Source of the DNA: CAYYOS01 sp964473355
Lineage (GTDB): Bacteria; Pseudomonadota; Gammaproteobacteria; Burkholderiales; REEB80
Length of the DNA stretch: 25,593 nt
Reading direction: 5' to 3'
NCBI GenBank assembly: GCA_964473355.1
Contig: CAYYOS010000016.1
Location: forward strand, 1 to 25,593
Shown: positions 1-6,668 of the stretch, in pieces
Position numbering within the stretch: position 1 is the first letter of the stretch
Layout: each line of letters starts with the position of its first letter
Translations under genes and position numbers: made by a program
Notes under the pieces: generated by a model
What the model was told of the DNA's origin: nothing
Database searches by the model: none
The model's input: only the letters and a program-made list of their open reading frames with translations

Positions 1-4
1 AATG

Positions 5-10
5 CCTCCT
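5..10 (-). promoter_or_regulatory. Ribosome binding site of the next, unseen cassette gene
   Basis: The minus strand reads AGGAGG here, about 20 bases after the core site at 36-30, and nothing else coding is visible in positions 1-29. This fits the Shine-Dalgarno sequence of an eighth cassette gene whose start codon lies just beyond the window edge. Confidence 0.5.
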
Positions 11-29
11 ATTTAAAACGGCTTGATTC

Positions 30-115
30 GCCTAACGTTCAAAGTAACCGGCCTTCGCGGCTTTATGCGCAGCGTCCAGCGACCGAAGGGAGCGAGGTTG
101 AGCGCCGGGTTAGGG
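30..115 (-). other. attC site 1 (86 bp)
   Basis: On the minus strand CCCTAAC (115-109) pairs with GTTAGGC (36-30). The inner boxes CTCAACC and GGTTAC pair with one extrahelical base, and the centre is GC-rich and imperfectly palindromic. The left half is nearly identical to that of attC site 3 (1056-1079). It closes the cassette of the 94-aa gene. Confidence 0.9.
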
Positions 116-125
116 TTGCTAACCT

Positions 126-410
126 TCATGAGTTTTCCATTGGAAAAAAAGTATAACCAGTATTTTTCATATGATTGTCGGCAGGCAGTTCATGGACGTC
201 TTGAACTTTAATAGAAGGTTTTATGTGTGGTTGATTTGCGAAGCAACTTTCAAGTTGAGGATCTGCGAGAAGAACCTTTAATGCACTAGATTTTGCTTCT
301 TCTTGCGACGCTGCTTCAACGCGAACCGTAGTAAAGAAACCTAATAATTGCTTGATGCCATCGAGATTGATTTCGAAATTAGCCCCCTCTAGGAATACCG
401 CGTAGTTCAT
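126..410 (-). CDS. Cassette-encoded small protein of unknown function (94 aa)
   Basis: The gene starts with ATG five bases after the GTTAGGG core of the upstream attC, as is usual for cassette genes, and ends just before its own attC at 115-30. The product is a short soluble protein with no signal peptide or membrane segment. It has the central motif GFFTTVRVEAASQEEA followed by an alternating alpha/beta-like pattern. The N-terminal MNYAVFLEGANFEI and the GFFTT segment are reminiscent of small hypothetical proteins common in environmental integron cassettes; this is recollection, not a search. The function is unknown. There is no room for a classic Shine-Dalgarno sequence, so translation may depend on readthrough from the preceding cassette or on leaderless-like initiation. 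Confidence 0.75.
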   Translation of the reverse strand: MNYAVFLEGANFEINLDGIKQLLGFFTTVRVEAASQEEAKSSALKVLLADPQLESCFANQPHIKPSIKVQDVHELPADNHMKNTGYTFFPMENS

Positions 411-415
411 ATGAA

Positions 416-502
416 CCCTAACCTAGGGCTAACCGGCGCTGCGCGGCTTTATCGCGCAGCGTCCCAGCGACCGAAGGGAGCGCCTTGACCGCAAGGTTAG
501 AT
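416..502 (-). other. attC site 2 (87 bp)
   Basis: The outer boxes are GTTAGAT (496-502, plus strand reading) and CCCTAAC (416-422). The centre shares the CCAGCGACCGAAGGGAGCG block with attC sites 1 and 7. It closes the cassette of the 173-aa membrane protein. Confidence 0.85.
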
Positions 503-527
503 TGTACAGTGTATTTAGAGGCAATCA

Positions 528-1049
528 TTAACCCACCACCCGAAAAAAGACGCCGATATCAACTGGCACGGCACAAGCAAGCGCGATAACCGGAGCGTAA
601 TAGGTCCCCCGAGATGAACGCAAATGCAGGGGAATACTAAAGCGATAGAACAAAACAGCCGCATAGCACGCCGAAGCTGAAAGAAAGCCCACCGACCAGG
701 AAAAGCGACCCTCGGGAATACCTTTAAATAGAACACCTAGCGCCCAAAGCAGAAGGAAGCCCACACCCGCTGCGAGAAGGATTCCGTGAAGAGCGAGGAC
801 CTTGGGCCTTAGTTGTGCACTAATTAGGGCAATGGCGGCAGTTATAAGAACTACTGCCACGATGGGAAGCGAGATGAACGCAAGCTGCCGAATTTCAGAT
901 GCATCAGGCGTTGGTGTGGCGTAGGTTAATGCAAGTGCCCCGCCATGCGCGAGTGCCACAAAGCCAGCAAGGGCAATGTTTACCCACACCAAGTTTCGCC
1001 CGGGAATCGCGTAAGCCTTTTCCAGTAACGTGCGAAGCGCCTCGACCAT
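528..1049 (-). CDS. Cassette-encoded multi-spanning membrane protein (173 aa), unknown function
   Basis: The ATG lies six bases after the GTTAGGT core of attC site 3, and the TAA stop (528-530) lies 25 bases before attC site 2. The product has about five hydrophobic stretches, near residues 20-42, 55-78, 83-106, 115-135 and 146-170. The loops are short and basic (for example SAQLRPK and HLRSSRGTYY), so this is an integral inner-membrane protein. No catalytic motif was recognised and no family name can be given. A short overlapping ORF in another frame (515-736) is judged a shadow because it lacks the cassette-start position. Confidence 0.75.
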   Translation of the reverse strand: MVEALRTLLEKAYAIPGRNLVWVNIALAGFVALAHGGALALTYATPTPDASEIRQLAFISLPIVAVVLITAAIALISAQLRPKVLALHGILLAAGVGFLLLWALGVLFKGIPEGRFSWSVGFLSASACYAAVLFYRFSIPLHLRSSRGTYYAPVIALACAVPVDIGVFFRVVG

Positions 1050-1055
1050 AATGCG

Positions 1056-1122
1056 ACCTAACGTTCAAAGTAACCGGCCTGCGCGGGTTTTTGCGCAGGT
1101 CCGGTTGACTGCCGGGTTAGGT
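1056..1122 (-). other. attC site 3 (67 bp)
   Basis: ACCTAAC (1056-1062) pairs with GTTAGGT (1116-1122). The left inner half matches attC site 1 almost exactly while the right half is shorter. The TAA stop of the FKBP-like gene is formed by its R'' box (1117-1119), so gene and recombination site are fused. Confidence 0.85.
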
Positions 1123-1449
1123 GCCACGCTTAACATCAATGACCTCGATGTCATACACAAGCACCGCGTTCTCCGGGATAAGATCTTTGACCCCAACATC
1201 CTTGTACCCAAGATGGGGGCTGATTTTTACTTTTCGTTTCCCTCCCTGTTTCATGCCTTCAAGGCTGTACTCGATTCCAGGAATCGCGATGCGAGCGCCA
1301 ACTGTGATTTCTCCGATATAGTTTTTTTGAACGGGCTCGCCTTGGTTGAGCCATCCATTTAGCCGGACCGTGACCCGGTCGCCTTTCTTTACCCGCTCGC
1401 CCACACCTTCCGATTCTGAGATGAGCTTGATGCCAGGTTTCAGTTCCAT
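1117..1449 (-). CDS. Cassette-encoded FKBP-type peptidyl-prolyl isomerase-like protein (110 aa)
   Basis: This is a single FKBP domain without signal peptide or membrane segment. GDRVTVRLNGWL (residues 23-34) matches the GDxVxVHYxGxL strand of the family. IPGIEYSLEGMKQGGKRKVKI (residues 57-77) and IPENAVLVYDIEVIDV (residues 91-106) match the IPGW...GMxxGEKR and IPPNAxLxFxVELxxV segments. The start is taken as the ATG at 1449, 14 bases after the core site; a GTG three codons upstream is possible. Several active-site positions differ: the FDSS pair after the first strand is VQKN, the tryptophan of IPGW is Ile and the AYG tyrosine context is GYK. It may therefore be a weak isomerase or only a chaperone or binding module. 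The stop codon lies inside attC site 3. Confidence 0.85.
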   Translation of the reverse strand: MELKPGIKLISESEGVGERVKKGDRVTVRLNGWLNQGEPVQKNYIGEITVGARIAIPGIEYSLEGMKQGGKRKVKISPHLGYKDVGVKDLIPENAVLVYDIEVIDVKRGT

Positions 1450-1456
1450 ATGTGGC

Positions 1457-1513
1457 ACCTAACGCCCAGGTCAGGAGGCGGCGAAGCCGCCCGCCTTGGG
1501 CGACTATTTACGC
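1457..1513 (-). other. attC site 4, short and degenerate
   Basis: The distal core ACCTAAC (1457-1463, GTTAGGT on the minus strand) and a GC-rich hairpin (GGCGGC-GAA-GCCGCC) are intact, as are the inner GCCCAAGG/CCTGGGC boxes. The partner R'' box that should read GTTAGGT near 1507-1513 has decayed; the minus strand reads GCGTAAA. The site marks the end of the Rieske-ankyrin cassette. Confidence 0.65.
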
Positions 1514-1519
1514 GCAACT

Positions 1520-2470
1520 TCACTGTTGCATCCCCTTAACAAGTTTAACAACTTCTGTCCGCCCCACAAAGTTTGCTGCGTTCAATGAATTCGAAGTCGG
1601 CTTAGCACCATTCGCTATGAGCAGTTCAATAATCTTCATCGAGCTACCAATTATTGCCGCATCGAATGGGCTGCCTTTGCCAATCGCATAGTAATTTGTA
1701 TTGGCCCCTTCCTTTAGCGCCAACTTGACCGTCTCTAAATCATTATATCTACAGGCGGTAAGTAGCTTTTCAGTTGGAGTCTTACCTAAATACCGGCGTT
1801 CTTTCGGGACACCGATTTGAGGAAGTTTCTGTGACTCGGCCAATCCTATTAACAGAACTGTGTCGTTCTTGAACCTGTGTGGCGGGATATACAGGTTGTA
1901 ACTGGCCGGGTTACCCGCTCCATTCCCTGTTAATATCCCTTTAACAATCCTACCCGCCACATCGAAAGTCGCGCCCGTACATGGGTCGTAGAAGGCAGCG
2001 TTGGAATTTTTGCGATTTTCTGGTGATTGGTAGGTCAATACACAGCCGGAGTGTGGACTCCAACCGCCCACAACAAATATTTCTTCTTGCAACGAGCGAT
2101 ACAGTTTTTTTTCTATTGCAGGCTGATCGACAAGTAACAAACGCCCCCAGACATAAGAGGCAGATGAGCCGTATGCCGCCTCAATAGACGACATCAAATT
2201 CTCGCTCTTTGGATCTGCTAGGGTTGAGCTATCGTAATTCGATAAATTCTCAATTTCCTTGGTAGTACGTCGGTAAATCCAAACCGGCATATCCACATAT
2301 TTTACGGCAATAAGTTGCGTCGGTTTCAGGCTCGAAATATTTACTTCAATAGGTGTTTTCGCATATTTAAGCTGTCGAGCAATATAGCCCTCAGGATAAT
2401 CATCAGCAATAAGAACTGGCGCCCAAATAAAACTACTTACCAAAAGTATAATTAGGCTACGTATTTTCAT
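1520..2470 (-). CDS. Cassette-encoded secreted protein: cluster-less Rieske-like domain plus ankyrin repeats (316 aa)
   Basis: An N-terminal signal sequence (residues 1-22) is followed by a region that aligns with the bc1-complex Rieske iron-sulfur subunit. VNISSLKPTQLIAVKYVD and MPVWIYRRT (residues 43-69) match the conserved VDxSxLxPGQ...WxGKPVWVxRRT. GGWSPHSGCV (135-144) matches the CTHLGC loop. DPCTGATFDVAGRIVKG (162-178) and NLYIPPHRF (192-200) match CPCHGSxYDxSGRVxKGPAPxNLxVPPxxF. Three of four cluster ligands are replaced (Cys to Ser138, Cys to Asp162, His to Thr165); His140 and the disulfide cysteines 143 and 164 remain. Residues 231-316 form about three ankyrin repeats (LLTACRYNDLETVKLALKEG, IIELLIANGA). 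The start is the ATG at 2470, 19 bases after the core; a TTG further upstream at 2500 would begin inside the attC. It is probably periplasmic, with function unknown. Confidence 0.8.
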   Translation of the reverse strand: MKIRSLIILLVSSFIWAPVLIADDYPEGYIARQLKYAKTPIEVNISSLKPTQLIAVKYVDMPVWIYRRTTKEIENLSNYDSSTLADPKSENLMSSIEAAYGSSASYVWGRLLLVDQPAIEKKLYRSLQEEIFVVGGWSPHSGCVLTYQSPENRKNSNAAFYDPCTGATFDVAGRIVKGILTGNGAGNPASYNLYIPPHRFKNDTVLLIGLAESQKLPQIGVPKERRYLGKTPTEKLLTACRYNDLETVKLALKEGANTNYYAIGKGSPFDAAIIGSSMKIIELLIANGAKPTSNSLNAANFVGRTEVVKLVKGMQQ

Positions 2471-2488
2471 TGTTCGATATTTTATCGC

Positions 2489-2566
2489 GCATAACGCCAA
2501 GCTAACCTGCGAGCTATGAGGCTCGAAGCGCCGACGTAGCGAGTCAGGTTGAGCGACGTGTTATGG
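2489..2566 (-). other. attC site 5 (78 bp)
   Basis: GCATAAC (2489-2495) pairs with GTTATGG (2560-2566), and the inner boxes AGCTAACCTG and CAGGTTGAGC also pair. This belongs to the GTTATGC core subtype, unlike sites 1-4. The TAA stop of the 151-aa membrane protein gene is within its R'' box. Confidence 0.85.
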
Positions 2567-3016
2567 CGCATTTGTCAGTAACACCATTTCGAGGATGTGC
2601 CATGCCAAGAAAAGCACGGCGCCTCCTACTAACAAACGGAATTGCCACACCGCATAAAACTGGGCGTTCTTTACATTTGACTCTAGTGCCGAACGCACGC
2701 CACTAATAGCAGCAGCTAACAGTTGTGGATGGTCTGGCTGCTCAGAATGAACGCCTTTTTGAAGCTGTAACAAACTGTGATTGGCAGATATTGAAGTCTG
2801 CACCCAAATCAGATTCTTGCAGCCAAAATAGAAGCTGATACCCCACAACAAAACCGCAAACCCCAGCGGTAACATTGACCACGATAAAGAAAGCCCGCTT
2901 GTTTTCTGGACTGCAAACGCAACAGCAGAAGCCGTAACGGCAAGTAAGAAATAGGTGTACTTGTCTTGCCCCGAGCGATGTTGCTTATGTATTTCGAGCA
3001 GCTCGTTATCAGCCAT
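2561..3016 (-). CDS. Cassette-encoded small membrane protein (151 aa), unknown function
   Basis: MADNELLEIHKQHRSGQDKY begins a cytoplasmic N-terminus. Hydrophobic segments follow near residues 24-38, 46-66 and 126-146, with an amphipathic region between (LLQLQKGV and ISGVRSALESNVKNAQFYAVWQ). The ATG at 3016 is chosen over an in-frame GTG two codons upstream. CAGATAT and then the core site lie just upstream, and the TAA stop is formed by attC site 5. The N-terminal sequence resembles a membrane protein type I associate with environmental cassettes, but no biochemical role is known to me. A three-helix membrane protein with a conserved soluble loop could be an effector or a sensor; this is a guess. 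Confidence 0.75.
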   Translation of the reverse strand: MADNELLEIHKQHRSGQDKYTYFLLAVTASAVAFAVQKTSGLSLSWSMLPLGFAVLLWGISFYFGCKNLIWVQTSISANHSLLQLQKGVHSEQPDHPQLLAAAISGVRSALESNVKNAQFYAVWQFRLLVGGAVLFLAWHILEMVLLTNAP

Positions 3017-3036
3017 GTACACCTCTCAGATATGCG

Positions 3037-3117
3037 CGATAACGCTTGAGCTAACCGGCGTGCAAAAGTGACGCGAAGCGCCGCTTTTGCACGTCCGTGT
3101 TGAGCGAATTGTTATGC
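3037..3117 (-). other. attC site 6 (81 bp)
   Basis: CGATAAC (3037-3043) and GTTATGC (3111-3117) are the outer boxes. The inner GAGCTAACCGG pairs with CCGTGTTGAGC, and a long central stem is formed by GTGCAAAAG...CTTTTGCAC. It closes the large frameshifted cassette. Confidence 0.85.
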
Positions 3118-3127
3118 GGCATGTGGC

Positions 3128-4898
3128 CTAGCTTTCATGCGATTCAGATTGTCCGAAGAGATATTCACCTGTAAACCAAACCGCTCGCCCGAAGTTGTGG
3201 ATAAGCTGCTCACCTTGTCTTAGATACGAGCTGCTTTGGTCAATGCCTGCAAGCTTGATGGCGTCTGTAACTTTTGATCCGGTCGGATGTGCATCACCAA
3301 CGCGCATATCATAGGTGCCAGCAATTTCGGCAAAGACTTGGCGAGCCTTATCGGCCCCAACTTTTTGGGACAATATATCTTGCAGAAGCTTGTTTGAACC
3401 AAGCTTTTCTTTCTCCGTGTGCGTTGAAAGTGTGCGAAGGTTGCGAATGTTGAGTCGGTCTGAGAATACGCGGACAAGCTCTTTCGCTAGCCTTAGCAAT
3501 GACGCCTGGTCCTTGCTATGGAAACGAGATACCTGCTGCATAGCCGATTCGTCACCAATATCGTGGCTGAACAAGTCAACCCCGAACTTTTCGCGAAAGC
3601 CTTGTTCGAGCATTCGCATACTCCCAAAGAACATCTCCTCAACTGCATGTGTAGACGCCGGTTGGGTCTTGACTTGCGCCGATAACAATTCTCCTGAGAC
3701 CTTCCCGTCAGGCGCAACGTTATGTGCTGCCCAGACATGCTGTTCCCAAGGCGGGAGACGAGCGATGTCGTAGGCGTAGACTGTTAGCAAGTCAGCAGAA
3801 TTGATACCGAAGTGCGTGGCATAGCTAGAGGTCGAGCAAATAGCACCAGTCTCCGCCGTGTACCATTTCAGGGCGAAGCCGCGGTGGCCTAGAAGGTCAG
3901 TCACTACACTTGAACGAAACCAAAGCCATCGACCAATATCCTCGTTATTCAATTCGGAAGATGCCATGCGTTTGCCGTCAGTCTCGACAATAAACTGAGG
4001 TCGATTGGTGTCTGCATCTCCACGAACTCGTATGCTTTGAGATTGATGTTCAATCCATTCATCCCGCCAGAACTCACACTCAACCCGAACACCTTGATAG
4101 CCGCCACATTGACCTTGCGAGCTTTCATGGCCAGTGTTGTGGTCATTTTCTGGCCCCATCACAGGTGCGTCTTCATCTTCATCGACGTCCGTTCGCCAAG
4201 CACGGAACATCGCCCAGCTCCCTCCGAAAACATCATTAATGTCGCGGATTCGGAGCTCAAATCGGCCTCCGTCTCGCTCATCTTGAAGCTCTATCAGTTC
4301 TGCGTACTCGCTGCCTTCAAGCAATGGCACGTTTTCCACTCTTTGTCGGTAATAAGAGAGGCGAAGTGCGAGATTTCTTGCGGCCAAATAGTCAAGCAGA
4401 AATTCTCGCTTGATCTCGATCAGGTGATGCTCGCCTTTGTCATCAAATCTCTCACGGGCGACTACAACGAAATTCTCTTCGGGTCTAATCCAGTTAGTTC
4501 CTTCTTTTATCAGGCGGAGCGCAACGACAAGATCAGGATTCAATATCCATTGTCTTCCACCAACAACAGGTTGAGGATGTTCAAAGACGAGGTTAACGCC
4601 TATCGGATTTTTATCGTTGTATTGAAACTGATCAATGGATGCGTAATAGCCATCTTCGTAAGCATAAGGCGCTACGTTATGACCTATTCCGATATCACTC
4701 CAGCTCAGGCGCTCCTCAACAAATTTCCGATTCTCTGGTGGAAAGGCGGCAGACCCACAACCAAAATATTCGCTGATGTAGCCAATATTCTTAACATTCC
4801 CCTTCTCGTCATTTATGGATGCCCCTCAATGGAACCCAAGTCGCGTTTGAGAATGCTCGGCGAGTTTCTTTTGTTTGAAGAATCCAATCTTTATTCAT
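3128..4898 (-). pseudogene. Large cassette gene of unknown function (~589 aa) interrupted by an apparent +1 frameshift
   Basis: The minus strand starts MNKDWILQTKETRRAFSNAT with ATG at 4898, 45 bases after the core of attC site 7, and runs to a stop near 4810. A second open frame with no ATG starts right after a stop at 4828-4826 and continues without interruption to the TGA at 3128. It includes SINDEKGNVKNIGYISEY near its start and MFFGSMRMLEQGFREKFGVD further on. Dropping one G from the GGGG run near 4822-4825 joins the two frames into a single ~589-aa protein. If only the second frame were used, the first usual start codon is a TTG at 4543 (471 aa). The product is soluble, with an acidic centre (DVDEDEDAP) and no recognised domain. 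Its size is unusual for a cassette. It is either a real frameshift mutation or a homopolymer error in the assembly. Confidence 0.7.
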
Positions 4899-4942
4899 AG
4901 CTAATCTTCTGCCATCAACTCGTTGCAACCTCGGTTCCTGCC

Positions 4943-5019
4943 GCATAACGTAGAGCTAACCGGCGGCGCTTTAGCGCCGTCCAGCGACAGAAGGGAGCGA
5001 GGTTGAGCGCATGTTAGGT
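4943..5019 (-). other. attC site 7 (77 bp), first in the array
   Basis: GCATAAC (4943-4949) pairs with GTTAGGT (5013-5019), and inner GAGCTAACCGG pairs with GAGGTTGAGCG. The centre (GGCGCTTTAGCGCC) is self-complementary and the CCAGCGACAGAAGGGAGCG block resembles sites 1 and 2. The TAA stop of the first cassette gene (5014-5016) lies in the R'' box. Confidence 0.85.
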
Positions 5020-5340
5020 GCGGACACTTGCCATGCCCCAAGCGGCGTGCAGAAACTGTTTGTGGGTGAAGCCATCGGCCACCTGCCCGAACGATGATGG
5101 GACAAGAAGAATGAAGACTGATGTTGGCTCCAGCTCGCCTATAGGATGCCCCTCCCACCGTGATGCCAATAGAAAGTGGGAATACTGGGCACCTTCGTAA
5201 GAAACCGGATTGTCCAAACGCAGCAGGTGCCAAATGTGTGTGCTATCTGCGGAGCTAGGCGTGCCCTCGACAACTCCTTCGCGCGGTAGAAGGCCTGCGA
5301 AATTTTCGTTTTGGTCGAAGTATTCAATATGGAGCCGCAT
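5014..5340 (-). CDS. First cassette gene: soluble protein of unknown function (108 aa)
   Basis: The ATG at 5340 lies three bases after the GTTAGGT core (5350-5344), and the stop is formed by attC site 7. The product begins MRLHIEYFDQNENFAGLLPR and ends with FGQVADGFTHKQFLHAAWGM near the C-terminus. The middle holds SHFLLASRWEGHPIGELEPT. It has no signal peptide or membrane segment and looks like a compact alpha/beta fold. The same motifs recall small hypothetical proteins found in proteobacterial integron cassettes; I cannot name a family. As the promoter-proximal cassette it should be the best expressed gene of the array if the upstream promoter works. Confidence 0.75.
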   Translation of the reverse strand: MRLHIEYFDQNENFAGLLPREGVVEGTPSSADSTHIWHLLRLDNPVSYEGAQYSHFLLASRWEGHPIGELEPTSVFILLVPSSFGQVADGFTHKQFLHAAWGMASVRT

Positions 5341-5343
5341 AGC

Positions 5344-5350
5344 ACCTAAC
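5344..5350 (-). other. Core recombination site at the array head (attI-like junction)
   Basis: GTTAGGT on the minus strand (5350-5344) is a full 7-base core directly before the first cassette. Its upstream flank has no palindromic attC partner, as expected for an attI side. No integrase gene lies to its right. Confidence 0.55.
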
Positions 5351-5382
5351 TAGAAGTAGACGTCCTAAAAGACGGTTTATAT

Positions 5383-5460
5383 TGCGTCATAGTGACGCAT
5401 AATATGACATATGTTTTAAAAATTCTATCATAAACAATGGTGTTGTCAGTATTATGCGTC
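5383..5460 (-). promoter_or_regulatory. Promoter of the cassette array with TGCGTC inverted repeats
   Basis: On the minus strand CTGACA (5449-5444) and TAGAAT (5427-5422) are separated by 16 bases, each one mismatch from the sigma70 consensus. They are placed about 75 bases before the first cassette start. A palindrome TGCGTCA-TAG-TGACGCA (5383-5399) lies in the expected leader. A perfect 11-base inverted pair, GACGCATAATA (5394-5404) and TATTATGCGTC (5450-5460), brackets the promoter. The arrangement suggests a cassette promoter (Pc analogue) controlled by a repressor, or the remnant ends of a lost element. Confidence 0.5.
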
Positions 5461-5636
5461 CCAAAGGTAAGTGGGATTACGTCAAGCAGTAGATCGGGGC
5501 TTCAGGTAACCCTGATGATTTGGCACGCTAACGTTTTTTTTACGACTGCCGCGTCGCGCCATCGTGCAAGCTGTATCTCAAGTTCCCCGCCCAGGTCGTA
5601 AGAAAAACAGGGGTGAAAAGGGGGGTTTCTACCGCG

Positions 5637-6638
5637 TCAATGTTTCGGTTTACGTAACGATTTTAGAACCACCCATCCTGAGAAACCAGCGAGACCATAC
5701 AAGGGCCACAAACTGGGTTTTCCGGTCCTTTTATGTTTGCGCTGCGGGGATGATGTGGCCACTGCGGTAGAGTGCCCTGGTTGCGCCGATGCGGGTTGCG
5801 GACGATGATAATCGGCATAAGCTTTGGTGAATTCCGCACCAAATAAGAAAATTTGCGCCGAATAATAAAACCATATGAATAGGACTACGACTGCGCCAGC
5901 CGCTCCAAAGCTAGACGCTGGTGCGCTGTTACCCAGGTAGATGCCGATTAATGTTTTACCCGCAGCGAAAAGTAAGGCAGTAACCGCCGCGCCCACCCAC
6001 ACTTCCCGCCAGTCGATAGGTGTATGTGGCAAGAGTTTATAAATCATGGCGAATAGCGCAGTGACCACGCCGAATGAGACGAAGAAATTAACCGCTTCCA
6101 AAAGATAGGTGGCCTCGCCAAACCATGCGCTCCAGTATCGCCCTAAGGCGGCGAGAGCCGCGCTTAACACCAAAGAAACAATAAGTAGAAACCCTATTCC
6201 TAAAACCAAGCCGAACGATAGCAAGCGTGCTTTAATAAAATTCAACACACCGCTGCCAGCCAGGGGTGGCGCCTTCCAAATGCGATCTAGATCGTCTTGC
6301 AATTCCACGAAGGCGGTGGTGGCGCCAATGAACATCGCCACCAATCCGACAATAATTGCGATGACGCCCGCCTGTGGATCCCACGCACTTTTTATCGCAC
6401 CTTCGATAGCAATAGCACCCTCTTTGCCGATGAGTCCACGTAATTGCGCAACCACCTCACCTTGCACTGCTTCGCGCCCAAATAACATCCCGGCGACCGC
6501 AATGACAATAATTAACAATGGCGCTAAGGAAAATACCGAATAATAAGATAAGGCGGCGCCCATGCTGGCGGCCCTATCGTCCTTCCAACCTATCGCGGCT
6601 TGCTTTACTAGATGCCAGAAGGTTTTAAACTTTTTCAT
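5637..6638 (-). CDS. YihY/BrkB family inner-membrane protein (333 aa)
   Basis: The N-terminal RAASMGAALSYYSVFSLAPL (residues 22-41) and GATTAFVELQDDLDRIW (residues 105-121) are hallmark segments of the YihY/BrkB (UPF0761) family. About six membrane helices follow, ending with FIWFYYSAQIFLFGAEFTKAY. The tail after residue 277 is rich in Pro, Gln and Lys and ends in one more hydrophobic stretch (WPLYGLAGFSGWVV), an extension beyond the usual core. The family was once called ribonuclease BN, but that assignment was withdrawn; its actual role is unresolved. It is a single gene, separated by 30 bases from the GIDE gene upstream, so it may be the last gene of that transcript. It marks the boundary between chromosome backbone and cassette array. 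Confidence 0.9.
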   Translation of the reverse strand: MKKFKTFWHLVKQAAIGWKDDRAASMGAALSYYSVFSLAPLLIIVIAVAGMLFGREAVQGEVVAQLRGLIGKEGAIAIEGAIKSAWDPQAGVIAIIVGLVAMFIGATTAFVELQDDLDRIWKAPPLAGSGVLNFIKARLLSFGLVLGIGFLLIVSLVLSAALAALGRYWSAWFGEATYLLEAVNFFVSFGVVTALFAMIYKLLPHTPIDWREVWVGAAVTALLFAAGKTLIGIYLGNSAPASSFGAAGAVVVLFIWFYYSAQIFLFGAEFTKAYADYHRPQPASAQPGHSTAVATSSPQRKHKRTGKPSLWPLYGLAGFSGWVVLKSLRKPKH

Positions 6639-6668
6639 GGTTGTTAGACGTTATAAAACAGAAAAAGA

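Larger units (their letters stand above)
1..5350 (-). other. Integron cassette array lacking an integrase (CALIN-like), left end open
   Basis: Seven attC sites alternate with single minus-strand genes. Each unit starts at a GTTRRRY core, carries one gene close after the core and ends in an attC. Six attC sites have paired outer core boxes (RYYYAAC...GTTRRRY) and inner L boxes; one is degenerate. Reading the minus strand, the first L box has an extra C relative to its partner (for example CTCAACC against GGTTAC), the polarity of classical attC sites. The genes are therefore in normal orientation and the array head is at about 5350. No intI tyrosine recombinase is encoded to the right, where YihY follows. 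The array continues past position 1, so an integrase further left in a rearranged setting cannot be excluded. Confidence 0.9.

Noticed and set aside
4037..4900. A 287-codon plus-strand frame across the large cassette gene
   Set aside because: It lies opposite the minus-strand coding frames, has no cassette-type start position and no recognisable protein features.
4901..5233. A 110-codon minus-strand frame
   Set aside because: It runs through attC site 7 and out of frame over the 108-aa cassette gene, so it is chance.
5527..5541. A run of eight T as a terminator
   Set aside because: No stable stem precedes it on either strand.
5454..5636. Possible integrase remnant right of the array
   Set aside because: Short plus-strand frames here (for example MRPKGKWDYVKQ followed by a stop) show no tyrosine-recombinase motif, so no remnant can be claimed.
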